Shown here: positions 1 to 8,999 of the stretch, in pieces
Layout: each line of letters starts with the position of its first letter
How positions within the stretch are numbered: the stretch's first letter is position 1
The notes under the pieces: generated by a model
Databases searched by the model: none
What the model was told of the DNA's origin: nothing
What the model saw: the letters and a program-made list of their open reading frames with translations, nothing else
Made by a program: the position numbers and the translations under genes
Assembly: GCA_008015155.1 (NCBI GenBank)
Contig: SSFA01000006.1
Span: 1 to 37,403, forward strand
Reading direction: 5' to 3'
DNA length: 37,403 nucleotides
Source: Thiothrix sp.
GTDB lineage: Bacteria > Pseudomonadota > Gammaproteobacteria > Thiotrichales > Thiotrichaceae

Positions 1-183
1 ACCAAGCAACAGGATGCATACAATTAAGAGGTAATAAAAGCACACTGGGATGATCTAAACCTTGCTTTCCCCATGTTTACGCCTAAAAATCCAAACTTAA
101 AGTCCTTGGATAGGTGCTAATGGCTTTTACCTTCAGGCTTATTGTTGCCGGCTACTTCTTCATGAATAGGAAAAGCTGAGCGG

Positions 184-208
184 GTACTGCACGTTTGTGG
201 TGTAGTAC
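184..208 (+). promoter_or_regulatory. Perfect hairpin abutting the rne start codon
   Basis: Bases 184-192 (GTACTGCAC) pair with 200-208 (GTGTAGTAC) over nine pairs (one G-U) around a 7-base loop, and the rne ATG begins at the very next base. No Shine-Dalgarno sequence lies in the normal window because the hairpin fills it. The nearest purine-rich motifs are AGG at 168-170 and GAG at 178-180, before the stem. In E. coli the rne leader is structured and mediates autoregulation by RNase E. A similar role here is an inference from position only; I do not see primary-sequence similarity to the E. coli leader. Confidence 0.55.
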
Positions 209-3200
209 ATGAAAAGAATTTTAATTAATGCGACACAGGCCGAAGAAATTCGGGTCGCGATGGTAGACGGGCAGCGTCTTTATGATTTGGATATTGAGCA
301 TCCATTCAAAGCGCAGAAAAAGTCTAACATCTATAAAGGGGTCATTACTCGGATCGAACCGAGCCTTGAAGCAGCCTTCGTCAACTATGGCGCACAGCGT
401 CACGGTTTTCTATCCTTCCGCGAAATCGCGCCGGAATGTTATCATCCTGAATCCGTAAGAAAATATGGCAATAGCAGCAAAGTTAATGTCAAAGATATGC
501 TGCGGGAAGGCCAAGAAATTCTCATTCAGGTGGATAAAGAAGAGCGCGGCAATAAAGGTGCAGCTCTTACCACTTATATCAGTCTCGCGGGTCGTTATTT
601 GGTTTTAATGCCAAACAACCCTAAAGCTGGTGGTGTTTCAAGGCGCATTGAGGGAGAGGATCGGCAACAAATCAAACAAACCTTGAGTGATCTAGAAATT
701 CCTGAAGGTATGGGTGCTATTGTGCGTACCGCTGGGGTGGATCGTGAGTTGGAAGAACTCAGTTGGGATTTAGACTACCTCAAGACTTTGTGGGAGGCGA
801 TTACTTCCGCAGCTAACCAGCACAAAGCACCTGTACTCTTATACCAAGAAAGTAATGTGATCATCCGCGCCTTGCGTGACTATTTCCGCCGCGATATTGG
901 GGAGCTAGTGATTGATGATCCTAAGGTGTTTAGGCAAGCGCAAGATTTCATGCAAGCCGTGATGCCGCATAATCTGCGTAAACTTAAGCTTTATCAAGAC
1001 AATACACCGCTATTCAGTCGTTATCAGGTTGAGTATCAGATTGAAACTGCCTTCCAGCGTACCGTGAACTTGCCTTCTGGTGGCGCGATTGTCATTGATC
1101 ATACTGAAGCACTGGTCTCTATCGATATCAACTCAGCACGAGCTACTAAAGGGCAAGATATTGAGGAAACAGCCCTCAATACCAATCTTGAAGCTGCTGA
1201 TGAAATCGCGCGTCAACTGCGTTTACGGGATTTGGGTGGCCTTATTGTTATCGACTTCATCGATATGTTGCCTAGCAAACATCAACGTGATGTTGAGCGT
1301 CGTTTGAAAGAAGCCTTAAAAGTTGATCGTGCGCGCGTCCAAGTTGGGCGTATTTCGCGCTTTGGTCTTCTAGAAATGTCACGTCAACGTTTACGTCCTT
1401 CTTTAGGTGAGTCTAGCCAATTGGTTTGCCCACGTTGTGAAGGTCAAGGTCATATCCGTAATACCGACTCCCTGGCGCTCTCTATCCTGCGTTTGATGGA
1501 AGAAGAGTCCATGAAGGAACTCACAGGTCGTGTTATTGCTCAAGTGCCTGTACCTGTTGCTGCTTATCTATTGAATGAAAAGCGCGATTCGATTGTAAAT
1601 ATTCAAAAGCGGCGCAATATCGAGCTGACCGTTATTCCAAATCCACATATGGATACCCCGCATTTTGAGATCATGCGCGTGCGTACCGATGATATGGAAA
1701 CTGTTGGCGCTAGCTACACACAAATTAGCGAGCCAGAAGAAACCGACGCGGATTTAATGGCTGAGCGCTTAGCGAACCCAGTCCAAATCCAACCAGAAGC
1801 GGTGGTAGGGAATGTAATTCCAAGCCAACCAGCCCCACAAATTGATCGCACTGAGCGTGAGCGTCGCCCAGCTGTTCCTACACCTGAACCCGAAGTTCTG
1901 GATGTACAGAAAAATCCAGGGCTAATTCGACGCATTCTCAATGGCTTATTTGGCAGTAGCGCTAAAGTTGAACCGACTATAACGCAAGTTAAAGCTAAAG
2001 CTGCTGAACAAGCCGCTGCTCAAGCCTTAGCTGCTGAAAATGCAGCACCAGCTCGTCAGGAAACCGCTACTGGTGAAGAACGGCGCTCTAATCAAAATCG
2101 ACGTAATAATAACAACCAGCAACATCGTCGTCATGGTGAAGAGCGTCGGCGTGGGGATGATCGTCGCCGGCAGAATCAGAGCACTAATGAAGATCTGCCG
2201 AATAACGAAACCAATGAAGTTGCTGCCCCTGATCAGCAACAAACTCCTCGTAACGAGCGACAGGAGCGTCGTCAACCTCGTCATGAGCGTCGCCAACCAG
2301 AACAGCGAGCTCAGCTTGAAACCACTCCTGCTGAAGATAATGTGCCAGAAGCAGTCAGCACGCCCCCCTCTGAAGGGAATAATCAGCAAACTCGTAATGA
2401 GCGCCGTGACCGTAACCGTAATCGGCAGGAACGTGATCGAGATAATCGCCAACAGAACCGGCGTCATCGAGAGCGTGAAGTAGTGCCAGATGCGAGTCTC
2501 GAACCAGAGACAGTGATTCTAACCGCAACGACTGAAACTATCGTCGTTGAAGAAATTGTCATTGAAAATCTGAGCCAAACCCCTCAAGACAATACACAAC
2601 GTCGGGACAATCGTCGTCAGCGTAATCGTGGACGTCGTGAGCGCAGTAATCGAACTAGTTTTGAAGCAGGCGCAGAAAACAGTTATGAGCTACAAACGAC
2701 AGAGATTTGCTTCGAACAGTGGCAAGCTGATATCACTAAGTCTAGTGCGCCAGCCGTTGAGCCTAGCGATTCGGGAGTAGAAACGAGTGCCCCTACTCCA
2801 CAAATGGAGCGGCGAGTACCCCCTCCAGAAACGCTTGAGCCTTTGATTATCGACCTGATTCCGAAAAAGCAATCTCGTCAAGAACGCCGCCAACGTCAGC
2901 CTGGTCAGGGTAATCCACGCAAAACAGAGCAAGTCGCGGCTGAAATTCCACAGGCAGCTACTAACCCTAGTCTAGTTGAAAAGGTGGAAACCAGTCAGGT
3001 CTTCACCTCTGAACCATTACCTAGTGTGTCTGAAACTACGCTGATGCGCCCTGAGAGCTTAGAATCAAGTAAAACTTTGCTAGAAGATTCAGAGCCAGTT
3101 AAAGCTGCAGGTTTACCTACTCTTACTGAGTCAGCATTAGTCTCTGAAGTTGTTGAGACAGCTAGCACAATGGCTTCAACTATAGAGACAGTAGAGACAA

Positions 3201-3526
3201 TACATCACCCTGTAGTTGAAGCGGTGCCAAGTGCTACAAGCCCAGTCATAGTTCCTGCGGAAGTTCAAAATGGTTTAGCGCATCAATCAGAAGCTTTAAT
3301 GTCTCAAGAAACAAGCCAAGCGGAGCCTACTCAACAGACCTCTGAAACTGAAGCACAACTGCCAGTTCCAGCAAAAGAACCTGCTACTGAGACTAATTCC
3401 AATGGAAGTGAATTAGCAGCAGAAAGCGTTTCAGATGCGACACCTACACCTGATTCACAAACACCAACTAGCCTTGAACCAACCGTGGCTGTCAAAAAGC
3501 GGCCTATTTGGATGCATGCCGATTAG
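209..3526 (+). CDS. rne: Ribonuclease E
   Basis: Endoribonuclease that initiates mRNA decay and matures rRNA and tRNA, acting at the inner membrane as the scaffold of the RNA degradosome. The N-terminal catalytic half is nearly canonical: it opens [10 protein letters not shown], has an S1 region at about 35-125, the metal-binding aspartates D306 (VSIDIN) and D349 (IVIDF), and the zinc-link cysteines C407 and C410 (CPRC). These correspond to D303, D346, C404 and C407 of the E. coli enzyme. Residues from about 540 to 1105 are low complexity: an Ala/Gln stretch, then Arg-rich RNA-binding segments at roughly 630-900, then an acidic Ser/Thr/Glu/Pro tail ending [10 protein letters not shown]. The length (1105 aa) is close to the 1061 aa of E. 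coli. The start is fixed by N-terminal homology, although no ribosome site is visible directly upstream. The C-terminal half is expected to be poorly conserved, so degradosome partners cannot be read from it. Confidence 0.97.
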   Translation: MKRILINATQAEEIRVAMVDGQRLYDLDIEHPFKAQKKSNIYKGVITRIEPSLEAAFVNYGAQRHGFLSFREIAPECYHPESVRKYGNSSKVNVKDMLREGQEILIQVDKEERGNKGAALTTYISLAGRYLVLMPNNPKAGGVSRRIEGEDRQQIKQTLSDLEIPEGMGAIVRTAGVDRELEELSWDLDYLKTLWEAITSAANQHKAPVLLYQESNVIIRALRDYFRRDIGELVIDDPKVFRQAQDFMQAVMPHNLRKLKLYQDNTPLFSRYQVEYQIETAFQRTVNLPSGGAIVIDHTEALVSIDINSARATKGQDIEETALNTNLEAADEIARQLRLRDLGGLIVIDFIDMLPSKHQRDVERRLKEALKVDRARVQVGRISRFGLLEMSRQRLRPSLGESSQLVCPRCEGQGHIRNTDSLALSILRLMEEESMKELTGRVIAQVPVPVAAYLLNEKRDSIVNIQKRRNIELTVIPNPHMDTPHFEIMRVRTDDMETVGASYTQISEPEETDADLMAERLANPVQIQPEAVVGNVIPSQPAPQIDRTERERRPAVPTPEPEVLDVQKNPGLIRRILNGLFGSSAKVEPTITQVKAKAAEQAAAQALAAENAAPARQETATGEERRSNQNRRNNNNQQHRRHGEERRRGDDRRRQNQSTNEDLPNNETNEVAAPDQQQTPRNERQERRQPRHERRQPEQRAQLETTPAEDNVPEAVSTPPSEGNNQQTRNERRDRNRNRQERDRDNRQQNRRHREREVVPDASLEPETVILTATTETIVVEEIVIENLSQTPQDNTQRRDNRRQRNRGRRERSNRTSFEAGAENSYELQTTEICFEQWQADITKSSAPAVEPSDSGVETSAPTPQMERRVPPPETLEPLIIDLIPKKQSRQERRQRQPGQGNPRKTEQVAAEIPQAATNPSLVEKVETSQVFTSEPLPSVSETTLMRPESLESSKTLLEDSEPVKAAGLPTLTESALVSEVVETASTMASTIETVETIHHPVVEAVPSATSPVIVPAEVQNGLAHQSEALMSQETSQAEPTQQTSETEAQLPVPAKEPATETNSNGSELAAESVSDATPTPDSQTPTSLEPTVAVKKRPIWMHAD

Positions 3527-3538
3527 TTAAAGCATTGG

Positions 3539-3563
3539 GAGCGGTTGGTTAAGCTGACCGCTC
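3539..3563. other. Hairpin between convergent rne and phosphatase genes
   Basis: GAGCGGT (3539-3545) pairs with ACCGCTC (3557-3563) around an 11-base loop that contains the stop codon of the leftward phosphatase gene. It sits 13 bases after the rne stop. There is no T-run on either side, so it is not a canonical intrinsic terminator, but its place between convergent genes suggests a 3'-end structure. Confidence 0.3.
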
Positions 3564-4043
3564 TAAATGATGGGTACGAATTAAATACTCGAGTAAGCCC
3601 TCTGAGGCATCCTCAATCATATCGAGAACCCGCTCAAATCCCTGTGCGCCTCCATAGTAAGGATCTGGAACTTCACGCTCCCGCCAGCGACTAGCAAACT
3701 CCATAAACAGGCGTAGATTTTTTGCCTGACGAGCTTGGGCAATACGCTGCAAGGCCTGTAGATTATTCAAGTCCATGGCTAAGATATAATCAAACTCGCT
3801 GAAATCGGTCGCTTCGACTAGACGGGCACGCTGGGTTGATAGATCAATGCCCCGTCCTAAAGCAGCTTGCTGTGAGCGACGATCAGGTTGGCTGCCAATG
3901 TGATAGGCGTGTGTACCCGCAGAATCCACTCGAATTTGAGCACCCAAGCCTGAACTTTGGACGAGCGCTGCGAATACACCCTCTGCAGTGGGTGAACGAC
4001 AGATATTCCCCATACATACGAACAACACACTGACTGGCTTCAT
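3549..4043 (-). CDS. Low-molecular-weight protein-tyrosine phosphatase
   Basis: Cytoplasmic cysteine phosphatase acting on phosphotyrosine, often on envelope-polysaccharide kinases. The P-loop C(X)5R is intact near the N-terminus (VLFVCMGNICRS; C10 and R16), and the general-acid aspartate is D127 in the DPYYGG motif. The 164-aa length is typical for the family. The start is well supported: AAGGAG lies eight bases upstream of the ATG. The gene stands alone, converging with rne, with no tyrosine kinase or polysaccharide cluster beside it, so a partner cannot be named. Arsenate reductases of the same fold are an alternative, but the DPYYGG acid loop favours a phosphatase. Confidence 0.92.
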   Translation of the reverse strand: MKPVSVLFVCMGNICRSPTAEGVFAALVQSSGLGAQIRVDSAGTHAYHIGSQPDRRSQQAALGRGIDLSTQRARLVEATDFSEFDYILAMDLNNLQALQRIAQARQAKNLRLFMEFASRWREREVPDPYYGGAQGFERVLDMIEDASEGLLEYLIRTHHLERSA

Positions 4044-4136
4044 TCCACAACTCCTTACTAGTGCCTAAGCCCGACAACAGCTTTCACCTTTTAAGCTTAG
4101 CAGCATAGCAGCTCCCACTAATTTCAGCGAAAATCC

Positions 4137-5183
4137 TCAATGTTGGTGATGGGCATCTGGATAATGCGCATGCGTATGGGTCAGAGGCTCATGTCGATGC
4201 CAATGCGTGTGTTTTTCGCCCAAGTTGCTTACAGGAAAATCATGCAGATGCTGATGATGTTCATCATGGCTATGTGCATGCGTATGCTCTAGAAAGTCAT
4301 GATGGTGCTCATGACTATGATATTCGCTAAGATGTAACCATACCCCTACAGCCATCAAGATACCTGCTAATAGCAAGCTCCAAGTGATCGGTTCATCAAG
4401 CAGAATCACGGCTAAAATTGCACCAAAAAATGGCGCAACTGCAAAATAAGCTCCCGTACGAGCAGTGCCTAAATGCCGTAAACCCACAATAAACAAGCTT
4501 AAACTCACACCATACGCTAACAGGCCAAGAACTAATGCACTAACTAAGATACTCACTGACGGGAACTGTGCTCCCATCAACAAGGCTAAACTTAAATTCA
4601 CGCTACCTGCTACTAGGCCCTTGATACAAGTCAGTGCAGTTGCATCATTAAGCGAGACTTTGCGTGTTAAATTATTGTCTAGCCCCCACAGGAAACAAGC
4701 TAGTAGTACAGCTAGAGAGGGCCAGAGACTGCCAAAGCTTAGATCCGTTGAAGCACTTAGAATTACAGCACCCATCACAATCACAAGCATGCCTAATAAA
4801 ATTCGCTGATCCACATTTTCACGAAATACTAACCAAGCCAAGGCCGCAGTAAATACCGCTTCAGCATTCAATAAAAGTGAGGCCCCTGAAGCTGGCATGG
4901 CTTTTAGACCTAGCAGCAACAGAACTGGAGCTAGCACTCCACCCGCTAAAATGGCTGCTGATAACCAAATTAACTCAGATTTAGGCAAATGCAGCTTGGG
5001 TAGCCTTCTTACCCGCCGATACAGGAATAAGCCTAAGCCCGACCCTAAATATAGTAGCCCTGCCAAAAGCCAAGGATTAATAGTACCCAGTAATAGCTTA
5101 GCTAAAGGTGTACTAGCTCCAAACAAGACAGCAGCTGTAAGAGCTGCAAAAACTCCGGGTGATTTGTGAAAATTTACTAACAT
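4137..5183 (-). CDS. EamA/DMT-family transporter with histidine-rich tail
   Basis: Ten-helix inner-membrane exporter of the drug/metabolite transporter superfamily, made of two EamA repeats (about residues 10-140 and 150-285). The substrate is unknown. The N-terminal membrane segment carries the usual FGASTPLAKLLL pattern. After the last helix, a hydrophilic tail from about residue 283 to the end holds 24 histidines in roughly 65 residues, arranged as HxH and HHxH pairs and ending PDAHHQH. Such a tail would bind divalent metal ions, for example zinc, nickel or cobalt. Known family members also carry His-rich tails, so the feature is not unique, and whether metal is substrate, sensor signal or buffer is unknown. 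Neighbours give no help: the gene stands between a phosphatase and a divergent lipoprotein gene. Confidence 0.85.
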   Translation of the reverse strand: MLVNFHKSPGVFAALTAAVLFGASTPLAKLLLGTINPWLLAGLLYLGSGLGLFLYRRVRRLPKLHLPKSELIWLSAAILAGGVLAPVLLLLGLKAMPASGASLLLNAEAVFTAALAWLVFRENVDQRILLGMLVIVMGAVILSASTDLSFGSLWPSLAVLLACFLWGLDNNLTRKVSLNDATALTCIKGLVAGSVNLSLALLMGAQFPSVSILVSALVLGLLAYGVSLSLFIVGLRHLGTARTGAYFAVAPFFGAILAVILLDEPITWSLLLAGILMAVGVWLHLSEYHSHEHHHDFLEHTHAHSHDEHHQHLHDFPVSNLGEKHTHWHRHEPLTHTHAHYPDAHHQH

Positions 5184-5397
5184 GCTTGATAGGTTTAAAG
5201 TTTAGCCTTCCGTTCTACAGGTTAGCATAAAACCAGCTGTTACTAAGCACCGACCTAGTTAGATTACAGTTATTCAATTAGCTAAGATCATATAATTATA
5301 TAAATTTATTTGATATAAAAATTATTTGCTATAAGACCTAAAAATAGAACTGTATTATCATAGAAAATATTGATCACAATAAAATATGGGCTAAAAA

Positions 5398-6432
5398 ATG
5401 AAAAACTTAAGTGTGCTAGGTGCGCTGTTCGTACTGACTGGTTGCACAGTCGTGCCTATTCCTCTAAATACTGCTTTACTCCCTGGCTTAGTTCCACAGT
5501 CGCCGCCTACACACCGTGCCTTACAAACGGAAGTTGGCATGCCAGTTTTGCCTGACCCTTACACGAATACGACGATTGTACCACCTTCACTCAATCCAAC
5601 AGCGACGGTAAGCAACCCTACACCAATTACTACCGCTCCCCTACCTAGTCATACAAACTCAACATTGGTTACCACAGTCGTAGCTGCCTCTGCTCAGGAT
5701 ATGACAGCCATTGGTGAACGAATTTTTCGTAATGAAACCAATGGTGATGCGTCTAAATTATTACGCTGGAACTCCAAAGGAAATTTTGCTGATTTAGGTA
5801 TCGGGCATCTAGTATGGTATCCAGCTAATCAACGTGGTAACTACACTGAAACTTTTCCAAGCTACCTGAAGTATGTGCAAAGTCAAAATGTACCGCTACC
5901 TCGCTGGCTAGCTAACCGCCCTAGTGATGGTGGACCTTGGGCAGATAAAGCAGCTTTCGATCGGGCAAAAAATGATAAGCAAATGTTAGAGCTAGCTACC
6001 TTCCTAGAAAAAACGGTCGGCTTGCAAGCTGCCTTTATGACCGATCAATTACGCAGAAATATGCCAGCGATGGTACAGACTTTACCCCCGCAGTATCGTC
6101 AAGCTGCCTTAAATAGTTTCCAAGTGATGGAAAAAACTCCGGGCGGGATGTATCCGGTTTTAGATTACATGGTCTTCCAAGGAGCAGGCACCAGCAACAC
6201 TGAACGCTACAATGGGCATGGATGGGGCTTGTTGCAAGTGCTATTAAATATGGAACGTGTTCAACCAGGGCCGAATGCTTTAGCTGAGTTTATGCGTTCT
6301 GCTGGTGACTCCATTACTCATCGTGTGGCTGCAGCACCTGCTGAGCGGCACGAAGCTCGAATGCTCACTGATTGGCAGACGCGTGTGCGTACTTATAAAG
6401 TACCAACCCGTGTTGGTGTGGCTAATCGCTAA
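5398..6432 (+). CDS. Uncharacterised lipoprotein, possibly lysozyme-like
   Basis: Not recognised as a named family. The N-terminus is a lipoprotein signal with the lipobox LTGC (Cys at about 16) followed by Thr, which suggests outer-membrane sorting. Residues 20-95 are a Pro/Thr/Ser-rich linker. A globular domain of about 220 residues follows and starts QDMTAIGERIFRNETNG. It contains a glutamate (RNE) followed about 30 residues later by ADLGIGHLVWYP. That spacing recalls the catalytic Glu and the IGyGH strand of phage-type lysozymes, although the match is weak. A NGHGWGLLQVL segment lies near the C-terminus. An inner-wall or glycan-cleaving role would be inference only. An AT-rich leader (about 5270-5397) probably holds its promoter. 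The Shine-Dalgarno sequence is poor. Confidence 0.75.
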   Translation: MKNLSVLGALFVLTGCTVVPIPLNTALLPGLVPQSPPTHRALQTEVGMPVLPDPYTNTTIVPPSLNPTATVSNPTPITTAPLPSHTNSTLVTTVVAASAQDMTAIGERIFRNETNGDASKLLRWNSKGNFADLGIGHLVWYPANQRGNYTETFPSYLKYVQSQNVPLPRWLANRPSDGGPWADKAAFDRAKNDKQMLELATFLEKTVGLQAAFMTDQLRRNMPAMVQTLPPQYRQAALNSFQVMEKTPGGMYPVLDYMVFQGAGTSNTERYNGHGWGLLQVLLNMERVQPGPNALAEFMRSAGDSITHRVAAAPAERHEARMLTDWQTRVRTYKVPTRVGVANR

Positions 6433-6460
6433 ACTTGCTACTTCCTAAGGGTTCACACTT

Positions 6461-6483
6461 GAGGTCAATAAATGTTTGACCTC
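6461..6483 (+). terminator. Possible intrinsic terminator after the lipoprotein gene
   Basis: GAGGTCAA (6461-6468) and TTGACCTC (6476-6483) form an eight-pair stem with a 7-base loop, 28 bases after the stop codon. The downstream tail TTCTC is only weakly T-rich, so termination strength is uncertain. Confidence 0.45.
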
Positions 6484-6613
6484 TTCTCACTGCTTCGTTT
6501 TCAAAAAAATCTTTTAGTGCCGATTATAGACTAATCTAAGCCCTTCATAACTTCAAACAGCATCCATTCTAAAAACTTGACTACGTTACTGCTATCAGCG
6601 TTGAGGGTTTAGC

Positions 6614-7690
6614 ATGCAGTCACGGGTAAATGAAATTGATTTATTGCGCTTTATAGCTGCGCTCGCGGTAGTATTTTTCCACTATGCTTTTCGTGGTCAT
6701 GCAGCCGATCATTTAAGTAACTTACCTTACCCACTGCTTGCCCCCCTAGCCAAATACGGCTATTTAGGTGTTGAGCTATTCTTTATGATTAGCGGCTTTG
6801 TAATTTTAATGACTGCCAGTAACGCTAATGTAAAAAGTTTCGTTATTTCTCGCATTAGTCGTTTATACCCAGCTTTCTGGATTGCATGCACACTTACCTT
6901 TGCAGTGACTGTGTACTTAGGTGCACCACGCTTTAAAGCTAGTTTCTCTGAATATCTAGGCAATATGACAATGCTCGGTGAGTTTTTCGGAATCAACGCG
7001 CTGGATGGTTCATATTGGTCTTTATTTATAGAGCTACGCTTTTATCTACTTATTTTTCTACTATTAGTACTAAAAAAAATTCATCACGCAGAGACCTTTC
7101 TAATAGTTTGGTTAGTGATTAGCTTTGTTTTAGAAATCAAGCCCGTTGCTGCATTAGAGACTTTATTTATTACGGATTACGCTGCTTTTTTTATTGCAGG
7201 CGCAACCTGTTTCTTGATTTGGGCAGAATCACTTTCTTTGAAAAAATTTTTAATGCTTTTAAGTGCTTGGGCGCTCTCTGAGTACGAAGTACTGAGCAGC
7301 TTGCCTTCTTTGGAAAAGCACTATCAAACTACCTTCAATCGATTCACCATCATAGGTATAGTGAGTAGTTTTTTTCTAATCCTACTGCTTATCGCACAGC
7401 GTTGGACAGGGCTGCTTGCGCGCAAACGCTGGTTGGTCTTAGGTGCTTTGACTTATCCTTTGTACCTAATTCATCAAAATATAGGTTATATACTCTTTGA
7501 TCAGCTCTATCCAGGTGTAAATCCACATTTATTATTCTGGGGAACTTTAGGCGTGATGCTCGGCTTAGCCTATAGTATTTATGTGGTATTAGAAAAACCC
7601 TTAGCTAATAAATTACACCAGTTTTTAACACAGATTTTAAAGGTGAACGCGAGAGATCAGAATAACAATTCTTTAAATTCTGTTAATTGA
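6614..7690 (+). CDS. Acyltransferase-3 family membrane protein
   Basis: Integral membrane acyltransferase of the OafA/NodX type, which transfers acetyl or other acyl groups to cell-surface sugars. Support includes the family N-terminal signature (NEIDLLRFIAALAVVFFHY, with the conserved Arg and His), a GVELFFMISGFV helix, SYWSLFIELRFYL, and a C-terminal segment with YPLYLIHQNIGY. About ten hydrophobic helices are visible over 358 residues, the usual length. The GAGGG ribosome site lies about eight bases before the ATG. The acceptor is unknown because no polysaccharide cluster is adjacent. The last 34 bases overlap the 3' end of scpB on the opposite strand. Confidence 0.88.
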   Translation: MQSRVNEIDLLRFIAALAVVFFHYAFRGHAADHLSNLPYPLLAPLAKYGYLGVELFFMISGFVILMTASNANVKSFVISRISRLYPAFWIACTLTFAVTVYLGAPRFKASFSEYLGNMTMLGEFFGINALDGSYWSLFIELRFYLLIFLLLVLKKIHHAETFLIVWLVISFVLEIKPVAALETLFITDYAAFFIAGATCFLIWAESLSLKKFLMLLSAWALSEYEVLSSLPSLEKHYQTTFNRFTIIGIVSSFFLILLLIAQRWTGLLARKRWLVLGALTYPLYLIHQNIGYILFDQLYPGVNPHLLFWGTLGVMLGLAYSIYVVLEKPLANKLHQFLTQILKVNARDQNNNSLNSVN

Positions 7691-8187
7691 GGCAAGTCTT
7701 CAAGCGATTTGAGCTGAAAATAGTCCAAAAACTGTTTAGTTGTACCCAATAATTCAGGGCGGCCCGGGACTTCTTTGTGCCCTAATACTCGAATCCACTC
7801 ACGCTCAAATAAAGCCTTCAACACATTAGCATTGACAGCTACACCACGAATTTCTTCGATTTCTGCACGCGTAATAGGTTGACGCCAAGCAATTAAAGCC
7901 AAGGTTTCCAAAAAGACTCGTGAATATTTCGACGCTTGCTCTGCCTGATGCCTTCTGATCCACTGGCTATAAAGCTGCCTAGCCTGTAAGCGATAACCAC
8001 TAGCCGTTTCAATCAACTCAAAGCTGCGTGTTTGAGTCTGCTCAGCTAATTGCTTTAAACCTAGCTTAAGAGCTGTTTTATCGATCGCGGGTTCTTCGGC
8101 AAAAAAACCAGCGAGCTGTTCTAAACTGAGTGGCTTGTCAGCGGTGAGCAAAATAGCCTCTAGAATCAAAGCCAATTCAGTATTCAT
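7657..8187 (-). CDS. scpB: Segregation and condensation protein ScpB
   Basis: Winged-helix (kite) subunit that, with ScpA, joins the SMC ATPase to compact and segregate the chromosome. Residues 1-80 and 85-160 form the two winged-helix domains. The conserved motif TLALIAWRQPITRAEIEEIRGVxVN spans about residues 98-122, and RPELLGTTKQFLDYF lies near 143-157. The 176 aa are on the short side but complete. The ATG overlaps the scpA stop by four bases (ATGA type), indicating coupled translation. No smc gene lies in the window. The C-terminus overlaps the convergent acyltransferase gene. Confidence 0.93.
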   Translation of the reverse strand: MNTELALILEAILLTADKPLSLEQLAGFFAEEPAIDKTALKLGLKQLAEQTQTRSFELIETASGYRLQARQLYSQWIRRHQAEQASKYSRVFLETLALIAWRQPITRAEIEEIRGVAVNANVLKALFEREWIRVLGHKEVPGRPELLGTTKQFLDYFQLKSLEDLPQLTEFKELLF

Positions 8188-8984
8188 AAGTTTTCTGTTG
8201 CTGCTAAGCGGATATATAAAGGCGCATACGCTTCCTCTGTTTGACTAATCTCGATCACATGCGCTTTCAGTAACTCTAGAATGGCCATTAAACTTACCAC
8301 CACCCCGCGCCGACCTTCTTCATAGGTAAATAAATCACTAAATACAAGGACAGGCTTAGCTTGTAGTGCTAGCAAGACTTTGGTCATGCGCTCCCGAATG
8401 GATAAAGGTTCGCGTTGCACTTGATGATTTTTGAATTGCGCCGCACGCTTAAGCACTGTTTGAAAGGCAAGCAGTAACTCTTTTAAGTCTAGCTCAGGCA
8501 AAGGCTTTGCTTGTTTAGGTAAGTCTACTGCGGTTTGTACTAGCCAATGATCACGCTCTAAACGAGGTAGCCCATCCAAGGCTTCAGCGGCTTGCTTACA
8601 TTGCTCATAGTCTTGCAAGCGCCGAATCAATTCAGCACGTGGATCATCTTCTTCCTGCTTTTGAGTTAAGCGAGGCAATAGCAAGCGTGATTTAATTTCT
8701 GCCAGTAAAGCAGCCATTACTAAATATTCAGCAGCCAAATCCAGCCGAAACTCCTTCATTAGCTCCACATAATCCATGTATTGACGAGTAATTTCTGCAA
8801 TGGGAATATCACGAATATCTAGATTTTGCCGTTTAATTAAATACAGCAATAGATCGAGCGGCCCCTCGAAAGCATCTAGAATAACCTCGAGTGCTTCAGG
8901 CGGAATATAAAGATCATCAGGGAAATGATGGACTGGCTCCCCTCGCACTAAGGCGAGAGGTAGCTGATGGGGCAAAGGAATCAA
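8184..8984 (-). CDS. scpA: Segregation and condensation protein ScpA
   Basis: Kleisin subunit of the SMC-ScpAB condensin. Family features are FEGPLDLLLYLIKRQNLDIRDIPIAEIT (about residues 39-66), YLVMAALLAEIKSRLLLP (about 87-104), and the C-terminal winged helix that engages the SMC head (VVSLMAILELLKAH). The start is a TTG 15 bases after the trpS stop with no clear Shine-Dalgarno sequence. Translational coupling to trpS is likely. A GTG 12 codons downstream is an alternative, and the acidic/His-rich first 30 residues are not diagnostic. The order trpS-scpA-scpB is common in gammaproteobacteria. Confidence 0.93.
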   Translation of the reverse strand: MIPLPHQLPLALVRGEPVHHFPDDLYIPPEALEVILDAFEGPLDLLLYLIKRQNLDIRDIPIAEITRQYMDYVELMKEFRLDLAAEYLVMAALLAEIKSRLLLPRLTQKQEEDDPRAELIRRLQDYEQCKQAAEALDGLPRLERDHWLVQTAVDLPKQAKPLPELDLKELLLAFQTVLKRAAQFKNHQVQREPLSIRERMTKVLLALQAKPVLVFSDLFTYEEGRRGVVVSLMAILELLKAHVIEISQTEEAYAPLYIRLAATENL

Positions 8985-8999
8985 GCAGCTAAGCCAGTC

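Noticed and set aside
162..179. Five-codon upstream ORF (MNRKS) in the rne leader
   Set aside because: No Shine-Dalgarno sequence precedes it, and such short ORFs arise by chance.
2027..2483. Long open frames inside the rne C-terminal region on both strands
   Set aside because: They follow from the Arg- and Gln-rich composition of the true frame, have no ribosome site, and resemble no known protein.
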